Source: Prinsepia uniflora
Lineage: Eukaryota > Streptophyta > Magnoliopsida > Rosales > Rosaceae
DNA length: 64,000 nucleotides
Assembly: GCA_032719365.1 (NCBI GenBank)
Contig: CM064875.1
Span: 18,761,674 to 18,825,673 of the forward strand
Direction of reading: 5' to 3'
Part shown: piece by piece, positions 12,032 to 23,481 of the stretch
How positions within the stretch are numbered: position 1 is the first letter of the stretch
Layout of the letters: every line of letters starts with the position of its first letter
Notes under the pieces: model-generated
Databases searched by the model: none
Told to the model about the DNA's origin: nothing
Seen by the model: the letters and a program-made list of their open reading frames with translations, nothing else
Position numbers and translations under genes: made by a program

Positions 12032-12326
12032 ACCGTCCGAGCTGCCGCCTCGATTTGCGTGCCATACGGATCCCCGAGCCGATCACCGTCACCGGGACTC
12101 CCAAACCTGTCCAAATCGTAATAGAAGGTTACTAACTACTTAATTAACCTCCTACCAAAGCCCCGTAATTTTCCCGTATTTTTAACTATTTTTAATCCCG
12201 AACCTAAACCTTCCGATGCCCCGAAACATATCGAGACGGTGTCCGATCGACACGAAACCAGTCTCAAAATGTTCGTTACATCGAATAGAAAATTTCGTAT
12301 GTTGGAACCTTCCAAAGATTCCCTGT

Positions 12327-12386
12327 CACGCGCCCTCACGCGCTGCCTGAAGTGGCTGCACGTGGGCTTCACGCGCCTGCTACAGT
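12327..12386. repeat. GC-rich CACGCG module shared by all LTR families
   Basis: CACGCGCCCTCACGCGC, a short spacer, GGCTGC, a CGTGGG stretch, ACGCGCCTG and CTACAGT. The CACGCG and CGCGTG words can pair. A recognisable copy is in nearly every long LTR of the window, for example 18284-18344, 20503-20553, 24905-24961, 34746-34796, 42253-42303 and, inverted, 52148-52208 and 62985-63045. Its function is unknown; the CpG density makes it a likely methylation target. Confidence 0.7.
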
Positions 12387-13292
12387 ACCTGCTGACGTCA
12401 TCGTTGACGTCATCACTGACAGCCCCTGACAGTGACACGTGTCACGCTCCCATTGGCCCACTATCTGACATGTCAGTCTGACATTGTCAGATTTGACATG
12501 ATGACGTCATCCCTGACATGATGACGTCATCAGGATGACGTCATCAGTCATCCCCTACATTGGTCAGACCGGTCTGAACCGGTCCGGTCCGGTTTTTCCT
12601 GCAACTTGGACCGGCGTAACCGGTCCAGGTGTCCTTCTCCCTCATTTTCGGTCCGATTTCATCCATTCCAATTCCTAAATTCCTATTTCTTCATTTCCTA
12701 TCTAACCCAATTAACAAAACTACCTAAAACCCTCGAAATCCGACCGGTTCAATTTTGAACCTCACGGTTCAATTTTCCCGAAACCTCCCAGGGCTCCTCC
12801 GACGTCCAACCACCACCAAAACCTCCCTAACAACTCCCTAGCAACCTATTTAACTCAAACCAATCGTCCAAATCGACCCATAACAACAAAATCCACACAA
12901 AAATTGAAAATGGGCTTACCGGGTACCCGATCGGGTTCTGGGTTCCCGCCACCGCCCACGGCGGTTCTAGCCACCAGCTGCCGTCCTTAGTCCTCCTCTC
13001 TCACCCAAATTACCAAAATGCCCTTGGGCTTCCCGAACGTCATAACTTCTTCTACGAACGTCGGAATTGAACGTGCCACCTGTCTATGAACTCGTGACGT
13101 CACGAACTACGTCACGGTCATCGGTCAAAGTCCCTTTGACCGCCCGATCGAAAAGTCAACGTTTTGCCACCACCAGGGCCAAAACGGTCATTCCGCATCG
13201 TTCGTCCGATTTAACCTAACTAATCACCGATTAACCTCACTAATCGTGATTAGTCACTAATCTAATCATGGAATTTGGGACGGGTCGTTACA

Positions 13293-13305
13293 ACCTTCCC
13301 TCCTT
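13293..13305 (-). promoter_or_regulatory. Polypurine tract of the C element
   Basis: On the sense (-) strand, AAGGAGGGAAGGT lies directly before the LTR start TGTAACG. It is preceded by a GAATTTCGGGGACGAAATT-like stretch, which is common at the 3' end of plant Ty3-type internal regions. A second, degenerate copy of the same block lies at about 13348-13385. Confidence 0.75.
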
Positions 13306-16300
13306 AATTAATTTCGTCCCCGAAATTCCAACCGACCTAAACCCAACCGTTCTTCCCTCCTTAATTTAGTTCCGTTCTCGAAACGCCAACTATTCTGATT
13401 CCACATCCACCTCGTGGAAGGTAGAATCGACCGCAAAACACGTGTACACTAGTACACCCACTAGTCAACATAAACCTCGTTTGTAACTAGACGTACCACT
13501 AACGCTCTCGTCGTATCGACTACATTCGACCACGTCGAATGACAGAAGTCGTACGCTCCGAACTGATCCCACTTGTCAGATCTACCGTTTCGCTGACACA
13601 ACCAACTAGACGGTTCCCTGCTCAACCACTAACTATCCTGACGTCTGCTCCCACTGGGAGTCATCAGACCTCACACCATGATCCACGCTGACACCTCCTA
13701 CAAACTGTCAGTACTTGACAGTTGTCAGTCGCAAACTGATATGACACACACTCGTGGTTACACTAACCACCAACGGACCCAACCAGGAGTAAACACTTAC
13801 CCACACAGCCTTTCACTCAATCTGTGTGTAACTAGACCCATCAGAAATACCATGACCCAATGCACAATATCCAACGTCCAGTCCACGACCCCGACTACTC
13901 CAATGGTATCGGAACCATGCTGACTACCAACACGCTCTTCAACGTACCACTGGTATAACCTATATACCGTCACCAGACATCCCAAGTCTGCCCGGTGTCG
14001 TACCTCGAACAATGAACAAGGTACGTATAACTACCCATCAATCAGCCTACAACCACCTAGGTTGTAGTCAATCACGTTTCAATTATGGAGTCCATCTGTC
14101 CGATCTAGACAAATCGAAACTCCAACCCATTATCTATTTCCAAATCCGAATCTGAATCCGCAATTTCGTAAGAAATCCCGAATCCAAACCCAGAAGTCAT
14201 ATCCATATCATGTCCAAATTCGAATCCGAAATCATCATTCCGTAAGCTAGCATTTGGAATAACTATTCCGAACCCAAATCCATAAAAGAAAATCTACAGT
14301 CAAGCTCTAGAATCAAATCCTGAATCGTCACCCAGAATCCGATTCCAAAACCCAAATCTAGAAATCCTCTTTCAAGTTCCAAAATCAAATCCTGAATCGT
14401 CATCCAGAAATCTGATTCCAAAACTCGAAATATCATTCTCGTCTACCGAGACGTATCAATCATGAACCTATCGGTTGTCTGCTCAACCGATTACTCCAAC
14501 ACCATCGATTGACTTCATAGGGAAGCCAATCACAATATCCGCACATCCCTAAGGCTAACCATATCCGACCACGGCGAGTAATAAGCCATATGGGATTTTA
14601 CCTCGAAAAGAAGTTCAGTCCCCATCATGCTTCACTCAATATCCAAGTAAGAGTAATAAACGCTCCACCTATCTGGACATCCAAATCACAATCCAGATCC
14701 AACACTACGTCAACCGACCATAGACGTCACGATCCCCGATCGTTCACGACGTCCAAAGTCCTCAACCATTCCCCACATCTAAACAGATTAGTCAACGACG
14801 AGGACACGCCGAGACTGTGGGTTACCACTGATTACCTCGTATCGATCCTTGTCATTCCACCGAGGAAAAAATCAAGAATGATCGAATAATCCATCCTACG
14901 TGAATGCAACCAAAACCCCGTTGCACTCACCACGCCACGTAATCCAACATCGTCTGCCACCAAGCAGAAAATGAGAAATCTGAGTCACCTAATACACGAT
15001 CAGTGTACTAGTGACAACCAACAACATCTACATCATCAATATCATCTACCACCATCAATTATGGTAGAACCTGAGAAGTCACCCAAACGACTTCGACATA
15101 CCCAATACCAATGCGGAAAAACCCGCATTCCTCTCGTCACCTCAATCGCAACCTCTCGCGATTTCGAAGTTCCAACAAGATTGGAAACAACGTACCCAGA
15201 CATCAACCACTTGTACCCTAACTATCCGTGATCCACTCCCGAACCACAGATACCGAACATATGCCCATCTCGACGGAGTCACATCCCGACTCGTGACTCA
15301 CCGTCATCATAATCACCCGCACCGACACCAGCACTAGCACTAGCACGAGTACCAGCACCATCACTACCACCTGTCCAGCATCAGCACACAAGCATCCTCA
15401 CTAGCATCAGTACTGACGCTAGCACATCGTGTGCAAAACTGACACCCTGGATCTCCGCTCATACCAAGCGACGATCGCGTACCTCTGCTCGTATAGGAGA
15501 AACTCTGTCTCCCTCGTACCTGACAACTCTGGGTACAGTCACCCTGACAACTCATGCGAGAAAAGGAAAACGTTCCCCGAACGTCCCCGATCCCCAACAA
15601 TCGTAACTATAACCACTCTCGGTAGTAGCGCCTGCCCCACACTCGTGCAGACCTAACTACCAGACATCGCTATATCCAGACTCCGTATCCAACGGAATCA
15701 ATCGCCCGTACTAACTACTCTGTATCCCACTCAGGGATTCCATCGACAAGTACCAACCCCTGGTAACTTGTCCAACAATCTCTATCCTGTCGTAACTTGA
15801 CTAAACCATTGTCGTCTACCAGGTCATCCACGACCGTAGTTGTACCAACAATCCATCACAACGAATGTAGCACGACAACCTACTAGGTCTAACTGATACG
15901 TACAACCCTGACTGCGAAGTGCAGTCCCAACACAAGCTGACATGACTAGACCGACTAACGAATCCAAATCCGAATAGTCGTCAAAGTCACACCACTCGCC
16001 AACTCACATTTCCGAACCATACACCCAAAGTAGGATTCCACGATTACACCTAGAGTTCCCCAGAATCCAACTGCGAAAAGCAATAAAATCAACAATCTGA
16101 CCGGACCCTGCGGTCTTGACATCGTAAAAAATGTCAATCCAATCCTACCGACAATCCAACTAGGATTCCCCGAAACCGACAGCTAACTGCCGACCGCAGT
16201 AACTCCATCTAACTCAACTAAATCCGATCATCCAACTCAACAATATTCGACCATCCGATGATCACAATTCCCAACTAGTCGTCGGAACCCATCCTACGAC

Positions 16301-16573
16301 ATCGTGAAAGACTATCCCAACTAACCGTCTCACGATCACACTCCAGAATACGAACACGTTAATCCTTCCGTAGGGTCCCACACTGTCAACCTTGACAGAA
16401 CTATGGCAACCCCCAGCCTCAAATGCCGAACCAAGACATGCCAATCCTACTAACTATCGTACCGGCACCCCAACAATCAGGTTGACCACGAACTGCAGCC
16501 CCTTGAGATATCACATCCTTGACCTGCGCACATACTCCAAGAGCTACACGGTTGCTCGAATAGAGACAACCCC
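13306..16573 (-). other. Non-coding internal domain of the C element
   Basis: About 3.3 kb with no frame longer than about 100 codons and none resembling Gag or Pol. Yet it is collinear with the internal fragments of the family A outer element, so the two families share an internal domain while their LTRs differ. It contains short inverted repeats such as CTCCCACTGGGAG near 13650. A stretch at about 15310-15440 is rich in CAGCAC/CTAGCA words. It may carry packaging or dimerisation signals; nothing in the sequence proves that. Confidence 0.7.
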
Positions 16574-16585
16574 ACTCTGATACCA
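16574..16585 (-). promoter_or_regulatory. Primer-binding site of the C element (initiator tRNA-Met)
   Basis: The sense strand reads TGGTATCAGAGT three bases after the LTR end. It is complementary to the 3' end of plant initiator tRNA-Met, with one possible mismatch at its last base. Confidence 0.85.
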
Positions 16586-16588
16586 CGT

Positions 16589-19236
16589 TGACAGGACCCA
16601 TCCCAATCCCCCCCGGGATTAGTGCGGGATGACCCTGCTCCCGTCTGACACGAAGTGTCAGACAAAGGATATTCTCGTCCTTTGCCCTCCCGGGCTATCA
16701 GAGTACGCCAGGATCCGGAGGAGGCATGTGATATCTCGGTCCCTGCTACAGTCCCGGGCTATCAGAGTACGCCAGGATCCGGAGGAGGCATGTGATATCT
16801 CGGTCCCTGCTACAGTCCACATCCGATGTCAACCTAAAGGGCAGTCAAAACATTAAAAACTGTGAGTGGACAAAACAAGAGTTTATAAAAACATTTAATA
16901 AGGAAGACATTTGTACCCTCCACTAAAAAGCATGCATGCATTCGAAACCATTTATCTAAAACAACCATATGTGGGACTAAGCCCAAAGCAGATATAAACT
17001 AAGGTCGAAAGGACCACAATAAAAACGACCATACGGGCCACTGCCCAAATCCTGTGCACACCTGTACACACCACATATCATATATCATATATCCATCACA
17101 TACATATATATATAAGTCACACAACCAATCCTGTCACGGTATCCAAAGCCACGCGCGCGCTACCCGGGTCTCAATCCGAGTCATCTCAAAGTCAAGGTCA
17201 ATGTCCGCAGACCACTGACCCTACCCGAGGTAATAGTAACCATAGCCTTCCTGAGAGTAAGGAACCCAACTGGGGGGTGACTCCACTCAGTCGGTGCTCC
17301 GTGACTACTCCGGGGTCCACCCAGGCCAACGACCCTCCCCGGAGGAGATAGTAGAACATGTAAAGGAAGGTAGACGAACATATATATACATAACATAAAC
17401 ATTCATGACCGGTTCCCCTGAACCGTCATGAATCCATAATATCCATAATCAGGTAACATGCCGGTTCCCATAACCCGTCATGTACCGTAATAACATAACC
17501 AGGGTTCATGCCGGTCCCCATAAACCGTCATGAACCAGAATGACCTGACAAAGGTTCATGCCGGTTCCCATAAACCGTCATGAACCACAATGACCTTTCC
17601 AGAGTTCATGCCAGTTCCCATAAACCGTCATGAACTTGGAAATCCACGTAGGGTCCCTGACCCGAAATCATAAACCATAAAGTAACTGGGTCTCGTGCCC
17701 GAACATATGACATCAGTTGGGCACCGTGCCCGATATCTGAGGTCATATGCCCGAGACAAAACCAAATGGGTCTCATACCCGAGTTGATCCTTTTAGAAAT
17801 CCAAAACCAAATCATTTAAGTCAATAACGAAATACAGACCCGTATAAGCACCGTATAAGGTCGAAACCTCGAAATACGTGCTTATACGTAACCACATAAA
17901 AATGCACCCATGGCATCATCAAACAAATAATAAAACATATAATAAACATTTATGCATGCACCAATTTAGAAAACAAGGTCCACTCACAGACCGTCCGAGC
18001 TGCCGCCTCGATTTGCGTGCCATACGGCTCCCCGAGCCGATCACCGTCACCGGGACTCCCAAACCTGTCCAAATCGTATTAGAAGGTTACTAACTACTTA
18101 ATTAACCTCCTACCAAAGCCCCGTAATTTTTCCGTATTTTTAACTATTTTTAATTCCGAACCTAAACCTTCCGATGCCCCGAAACATATCGAGACGGTGT
18201 CCGATCGACACGAAACCAGTCTCAAAATGTTCGTTACATCGAATAGAAAATTTCGTATGTTGGAACCTTCCAAAGATTCCCTGTCACGCGCCCTCACGCG
18301 CTGCCTGAAGTGGCTGCGCGTGGGCTTCACGCGCCTGCTACAGTACCTGCTGACGTCATCGCTGACGTCATCACTGACAGCCCCTGACAGTGACACGTGT
18401 CATGCTCCCATTGGCCCACTGTCTGACATTGTCAGATCTGACATGATGACGTCATCCCTGACATGATGACGTCATCAGGATGACGTCATCAGTCATCCCC
18501 TACATCGGTCAGACCGTTCTGAACCGGTCTGGTCCGGTTTTTCCTGCAACTTGGACCGGCGTAACCGGTCCAGGTGTCCTTCTCCCTCATTTTCGGTCCG
18601 ATTTCATCCATTCCAATTCCTAAATTCCTATTTCTTCATTTCCTATCTAACCCAATTAACAAAACTACCTAAAACCCTCGAAATCCGACCGGTTCAATTT
18701 TGAACCTCACGGTTCAATTTTCCCGAAACCTCCCAGGGCTCCTCCGACGTCCAACCACCACCAAAACCTCCCTAACAACTCCCTAGCAACCTATTTAACT
18801 CAAACCAATCGTCCAAATCGACCCATAACAACAAAATCCACACAAAAATTGAAAATGGGCTTACCGGGTACCCGATCGGGTTCTGGGTTCCCGCCACCGC
18901 CCACGGCGGTTCTAGCCACCAGCTGCCGTCCTTAGTCCTCCTCTCTCACCCAAATTACCAAAATGCCCTTGGGCTTCCGAACGTCATAACTTCTTCTACG
19001 AACGTCAGAATTGAACGTGCCACCTGTCTATGAACTCGTGACGTCACGAACTACGCCACGGTCATCGGTCAAAGTCCCTTTGACCGCCCGATCGAAAAGT
19101 CAACGTTTTGCCACCACCAGGGCCAAAACGGTCATTCCGCATCGTTCGTCCGATTTAACCTAACTAATCACCGATTAACCTCACTAATCGTGATTAGTCA
19201 CTAATCTAATCATGGAATTTGGGACGGGTCGTTACA
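16589..19236 (-). repeat. C element 5' LTR
   Basis: 2648 bp, and the upstream LTR on the sense strand. It is nearly identical to 10694-13292. The main differences are a 64-bp tandem duplication (16689-16752 and 16753-16816, starting CCCGGGCTATCAGAG), loss of about a dozen bases around 18425, and scattered transitions. The hairpin array is at 17401-17636. Confidence 0.9.
16689..16816. repeat. 64-bp tandem duplication in one C LTR
   Basis: Two identical copies of a block that starts CCCGGGCTATCAGAGTACG. The partner LTR has one copy, so the duplication arose after insertion or during the last reverse transcription. Confidence 0.85.
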
Positions 19237-19490
19237 CTTATATTATGAAACCAGTCATATCAACCCATCAATGGAAACCATTATTGAAAACCATTCTTGA
19301 AAAAAAAAAAGGAATCAATTCCGTTATTCAAATCCAGGGTCTCAGCCCAAAATCCATAAATCATCGTCAAAGTATGGGAGGCTCAGTCCCAAAACTCATC
19401 AAATCCAAATCATCCGGGCCACTTCCCAAAACATCGAAAAACCAGTGAAAAACATCAATCATAAGAGTTTGCTGGATCTCAAGTGCGTCC

Positions 19491-19756
19491 GAGTCTTTAA
19501 ACTCAAAACCATGCGCAATAATCAGGTCTTCCACGGATATCAACGAGTCTTTAAACTCAAAACACAATCACAGACCTCGGGGGTATCATAACCGAGTCTT
19601 TAAACTCAAAACATATACCGAGTCTTTAAACTCAAAACATATACCGAGTCTTTAAACTCAAAACATATCAATCCAGGGCTCTCCCCCGTCAATCAACCGA
19701 GTCTTTAAACTCAAAATCAGATCCAACGGTTTTTCTTTTTCCGGGTATTTAAACCC
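19491..19756. repeat. Hairpin array, GAGTCTTTAAACTC type, in the large B LTR
   Basis: Six GAGTCTTTAAACTC words and a final GGGTATTTAAACCC. Three consecutive units (about 19595-19665) sit only about 27 nt apart, each followed by AAAACATATACC, which suggests recent local duplication. Confidence 0.85.
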
Positions 19757-21296
19757 ATAACCATTTTTCAATCAACAGTGAAAACCATAAAAAAAATCCT
19801 TATCCAAATTCGCAACAATGATTCCGTAAGCTAGCATCCGGAGCCATCATCCCGAACCCAAATCCAGACTTTCCTTTCCAAGTCTCAAAACCAAATCCGA
19901 AATCCCATTTCCGAAATCCAGTTTCAAAACCGAAAGCTCGTTTCTGAAATCACATGAACAGGGCTCCAAGCCCAAAATTACTTTTCCGAAATCCATTTCA
20001 AATCCTTGAAATCAAATCATCAAAACCATATTCAGATCACAACATCGATCGAAATCTTGTAAAACATGAAATTCCGTAAATATCTCGAAAACAGTGTAAA
20101 ATCGTAAATTATCAGATCATAAATCAAATCATAGAATCACGTATAGAAAACATATAAAAACATATATTCATGCATCATAGGTTTGAAAGCAAAGTCCACT
20201 CACATACCAGTTATGCCGCCGCCTCGATACTCGTGCACTTACGCCGTTCCCAGCCAATCCACTACCACCAGCTTTCCAGAACCTGGTCAAATCCCATAAT
20301 AAGGTCACTAACTACTTCACAATGATCATACTAAAGCCCCGTAATTTTCTCGAATTTTTAACTATTTTTAACAGAGCCCTAAAACCATTGGACATCCCGA
20401 AACCTATCGAAACGATGTCCGATCGACTCGAAACTAGTGCCAAAATTTTCGTTACATCGAATACTTTAAAAGTTGTGTTGGAACCTTCCTCAAAAGGTGT
20501 ACCACGCGCCCACACGCGTCGTCTGAAGTGGCTGCGCGTGGGCCTCACGCGCCTACTGTTCATCTCCTTCAACCTCCCGCTAGCCCGGTTCAAACCGGTT
20601 CGACCGAACTGACATAGGTGGTTTTTGTCCAATTCTCAACCTTTTTCAATTCTTTTCATCCTATGAGTTTTTTCCTAAGTCCTAGACTCGATCTAGCTAT
20701 TGAAAACATGAGGTTTATGTCAGGACCCACCCCGGTTTCTCCCCGAAACCCGAGGTAAATCCTGCTCCCGTCTGACACCCAGACACACACAAAAGAAAAC
20801 TCACTCTAAACCACCAAAGTACACAGTTAGACGCAGGAGAAACTATAAATACATCCCGAAGTCACCTGTTTTACAGAGCATAGTACTGAATACAACAGAA
20901 AGAAAACTGGTAACTAGATACACGCACATGGAAAACTTTACAACACTCCGGGATCGCTCTAGTGACTTCTATTCCTCAGACGTTGCCTCGACGCCGAAAC
21001 CCTGCTCTAGCTCCACGACCTGGAGGACAATTTAAAACAGATGGTATGAGTGGACCATAAATAATAAAATCATTTCCAAAAATCATTTCATAATAAAACC
21101 AGGGTTTAGACCTCCGTTTTGAAACCACATGCATAACCCAGTTACTAAACAGTTATAAATCACATAAACCTCATCATAAAAACATAAACACTATAAAAAC
21201 AGTTACAGAAATCATACCATCAACGTCTTAAAACATAAGTATCAGAAACATAAGTACCAAGCCATAACCAACCGATCAAACCTGCTGGATCTATCC

Positions 21297-21474
21297 GAGT
21301 CTTTAAACTCAATCCAGGCCTCAATAATATCCGAGTCTTTAAACTCCCGAGTCTTTAAACTCAACAGGCCCACGGGGGAAATATCAATATATCCGAGTCT
21401 TTAAACTCAATCCGGGTCTTTAAACCCAATCCGGGCCCGTCCCCCGTCAATCAATATCCGGGGTCTTTAAACCC
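21297..21474. repeat. Hairpin array in the D LTR
   Basis: Four GAGTCTTTAAACTC words and two GGGTCTTTAAACCC words, some directly abutting. Both forms are near-palindromes with the same internal C-A mismatch. Confidence 0.85.
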
Positions 21475-23481
21475 AATAACCAGATCCAGCAAATCCGATC
21501 CAAAACCATCTGAAAACCATTTATCAATACACATCCAAACTCGAATCCGAAATCACTGGTCCGATGCCCTTTCGGCATCCAGAACCGTCATTCCGAACCC
21601 AATCCGGAAATCCGCTTTTTCAACTTTAAAACCAAATTTCGCTTCTCGAAATTCGATTTCAAAACCGAAACCCTTGATCATCGAAATCATGTTCCAAAAT
21701 CCCTTTATAATCATTGAAAACCATTTATTGTTTGAAATCCCAAAACCATGGCATCATAATCAGAAATCAAGCATTTCTCGTAAAACGTGCCAAATACGTT
21801 ATTTCTCGAAAAACGTGCAAGTATGTAAAATCCACAAAGCATATCCGATAAACATAACATCATAATTAAAACCATAAAACAATTATAGAAAAACAATTAT
21901 GCATGCTCGAGTTTAAGGAAAGGGTCCACTCACAATACCGAGCCCTCAATCGCGTCCCGAACGTCTCGTATGTTCCTCAGTTTCCGCGGGAAGTCCCGAT
22001 CCTGTCAAAAATCACCCAAGAACGTTACTAACACGTCTACGAAAGTCCACCTAATTTTCCCCAAAAATCCCCGGGTCCTAAACGTAACGAATCGGAACCC
22101 TAAACCTTCACCCTCGCGGAACTACATCGAATCGACGTCCGATCAACCCGAAACTAATTCCATTAGACTCGTCACAACACCTAGACCAAAAACCATGCTG
22201 ACCGTTTTCCCAGCCGCCGCCGCACGCACCTCCACGTGCTGCCCAAAGTGGCTGCGCGTGGCCCTCACGCGCCAGCTACAGTGTCACCAGCAACCTCTGG
22301 TCGACCCGGTTCGAAACAGTCCCTGCAACTCGAACCGGCGTGACCGGCTCTCCGCCGTGCTTGCACCAAAACTGTTCATCTCTTCACCAACTGCTTCGTC
22401 CCGTTCTAAGGAACTCATCCCCCTCACTCTAACACCTCGACTCATCCTACAACTCGTCGACTCAAGCTCGAACAAAACTCGAACCAATCCCCTGTTTCAC
22501 GATCCCTTCAACCCGGTCACCCCCCCGTCACGGTGACTGTCTTAAACTCTTCCTAGAACCTCTCTGAGTCTTACCCAACTCACCAAAACCGTCGACTCAC
22601 GTCCAAAAGCCACGACTCAACGTTTGAAGCAAAACGGAAAAAACAGAGCACACCGGTATTCTCCGTCGTTCTAGCCTCTGTCGTGCACGTCCCCGTCACG
22701 GCTGCACAACCAAAGGATACCTGGGACCCTACTGAGTCCCCCCTAAACCTCACTATACTCCTCGATTCAACCCCAAAAGCTACACTGGACGTCTGAACCT
22801 AAATGGTAAAACAGAGCACAGAGAGAAAAGTAAAGAAAGATTACCTGCGGTCGATCCCCGCTGTGAGCTCCGCTGGGGCTAGTGGACTCCTCTCACCCCT
22901 CACGACACCACCACGAGTCCAATTGCACCGTACACGGCCACACCGCCTCCACAAGCTCTCACCTCTTCTCTGTTTCCTCAGGTTTTCCCATGAACTCAAA
23001 CCTCCCACTCCTCTGATTTCCTTCGCAATCCTCACTCTCAAATCACTCACCACTTTCCTCCCTTCTCTCAGTCACTCTCACAACTCACCAACCTCTCACC
23101 CACACACTCAATCGATCAATTCCTCTCCCAATTTCACTCTCTGTTTCTGTTCTTCTCTCTGGTCGAACAAGCACGAACACACACGGGCACCCCAAATAAT
23201 TGGGACCGTGCACACGCCTAGAATCCACTAGGCCCTTGCCACATGTCACAATCCTCTCACACTCTCTCACAAGTGGCTCCATCTCAGCCCTTCATTTGTC
23301 CCTCTCTGTTGCACCAGGCCCAAAGTACAAAAGACCAAAATACCCTTCCTTTTAAGCCAAAATTACGATCTTGCCACTACCTTTCTAGACCCGTAACTCA
23401 CACATCGTAAGTCCGATGAATACGTGCCGCCTGTCATCGAACTCAGGACGACGAGATCTAGCTAACCATCCTAGGTCAACG

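Larger units (their letters stand above)
10694..13292 (-). repeat. C element 3' LTR
   Basis: 2599 bp. It begins TGACAGGACCCATCCC on + and ends ACGGGTCGTTACA. The modules in + order are: conserved terminus, CTGTGAGTGGAC at 10901-10912, hairpin array at 11443-11678, GTCCACTCACAG at 12020-12031, GC-rich CACGCG module at 12327-12386, repeated TGACGTCATC words around 12395-12550, and the GTGACGT/ACGTCAC palindrome at 13094-13115. On the sense (-) strand it is the downstream LTR, next to the polypurine tract. Confidence 0.9.
10694..19236 (-). mobile_element. Complete two-LTR, non-coding retrotransposon, family C (LARD-like)
   Basis: Two near-identical LTRs (10694-13292 and 16589-19236) flank a 3.3-kb internal region, with TSD CTTAT at 10689-10693 and 19237-19241. 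A tRNA-iMet primer-binding site and a polypurine tract lie at the expected places for - strand sense. No gag, protease, reverse transcriptase or integrase frame is present, so the element must have been moved by proteins from another element. The size is close to that of large retrotransposon derivatives (LARDs). Visible LTR differences are few, mostly transitions plus a 64-bp duplication, so the insertion is recent compared with its neighbours. Confidence 0.9.

Noticed and set aside
21970..22536. 188-codon frame on + as a gene
   Set aside because: It lies inside the D LTR, is antisense to the element, has biased low-complexity composition and no recognisable domain. The nested D copy at 23482-26476 does not keep it open.
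22803..23231. 142-codon Ser/Pro/His-rich frame on +
   Set aside because: It reads through a CT-rich LTR segment, and the collinear stretch of the nested D copy lacks an equivalent frame.
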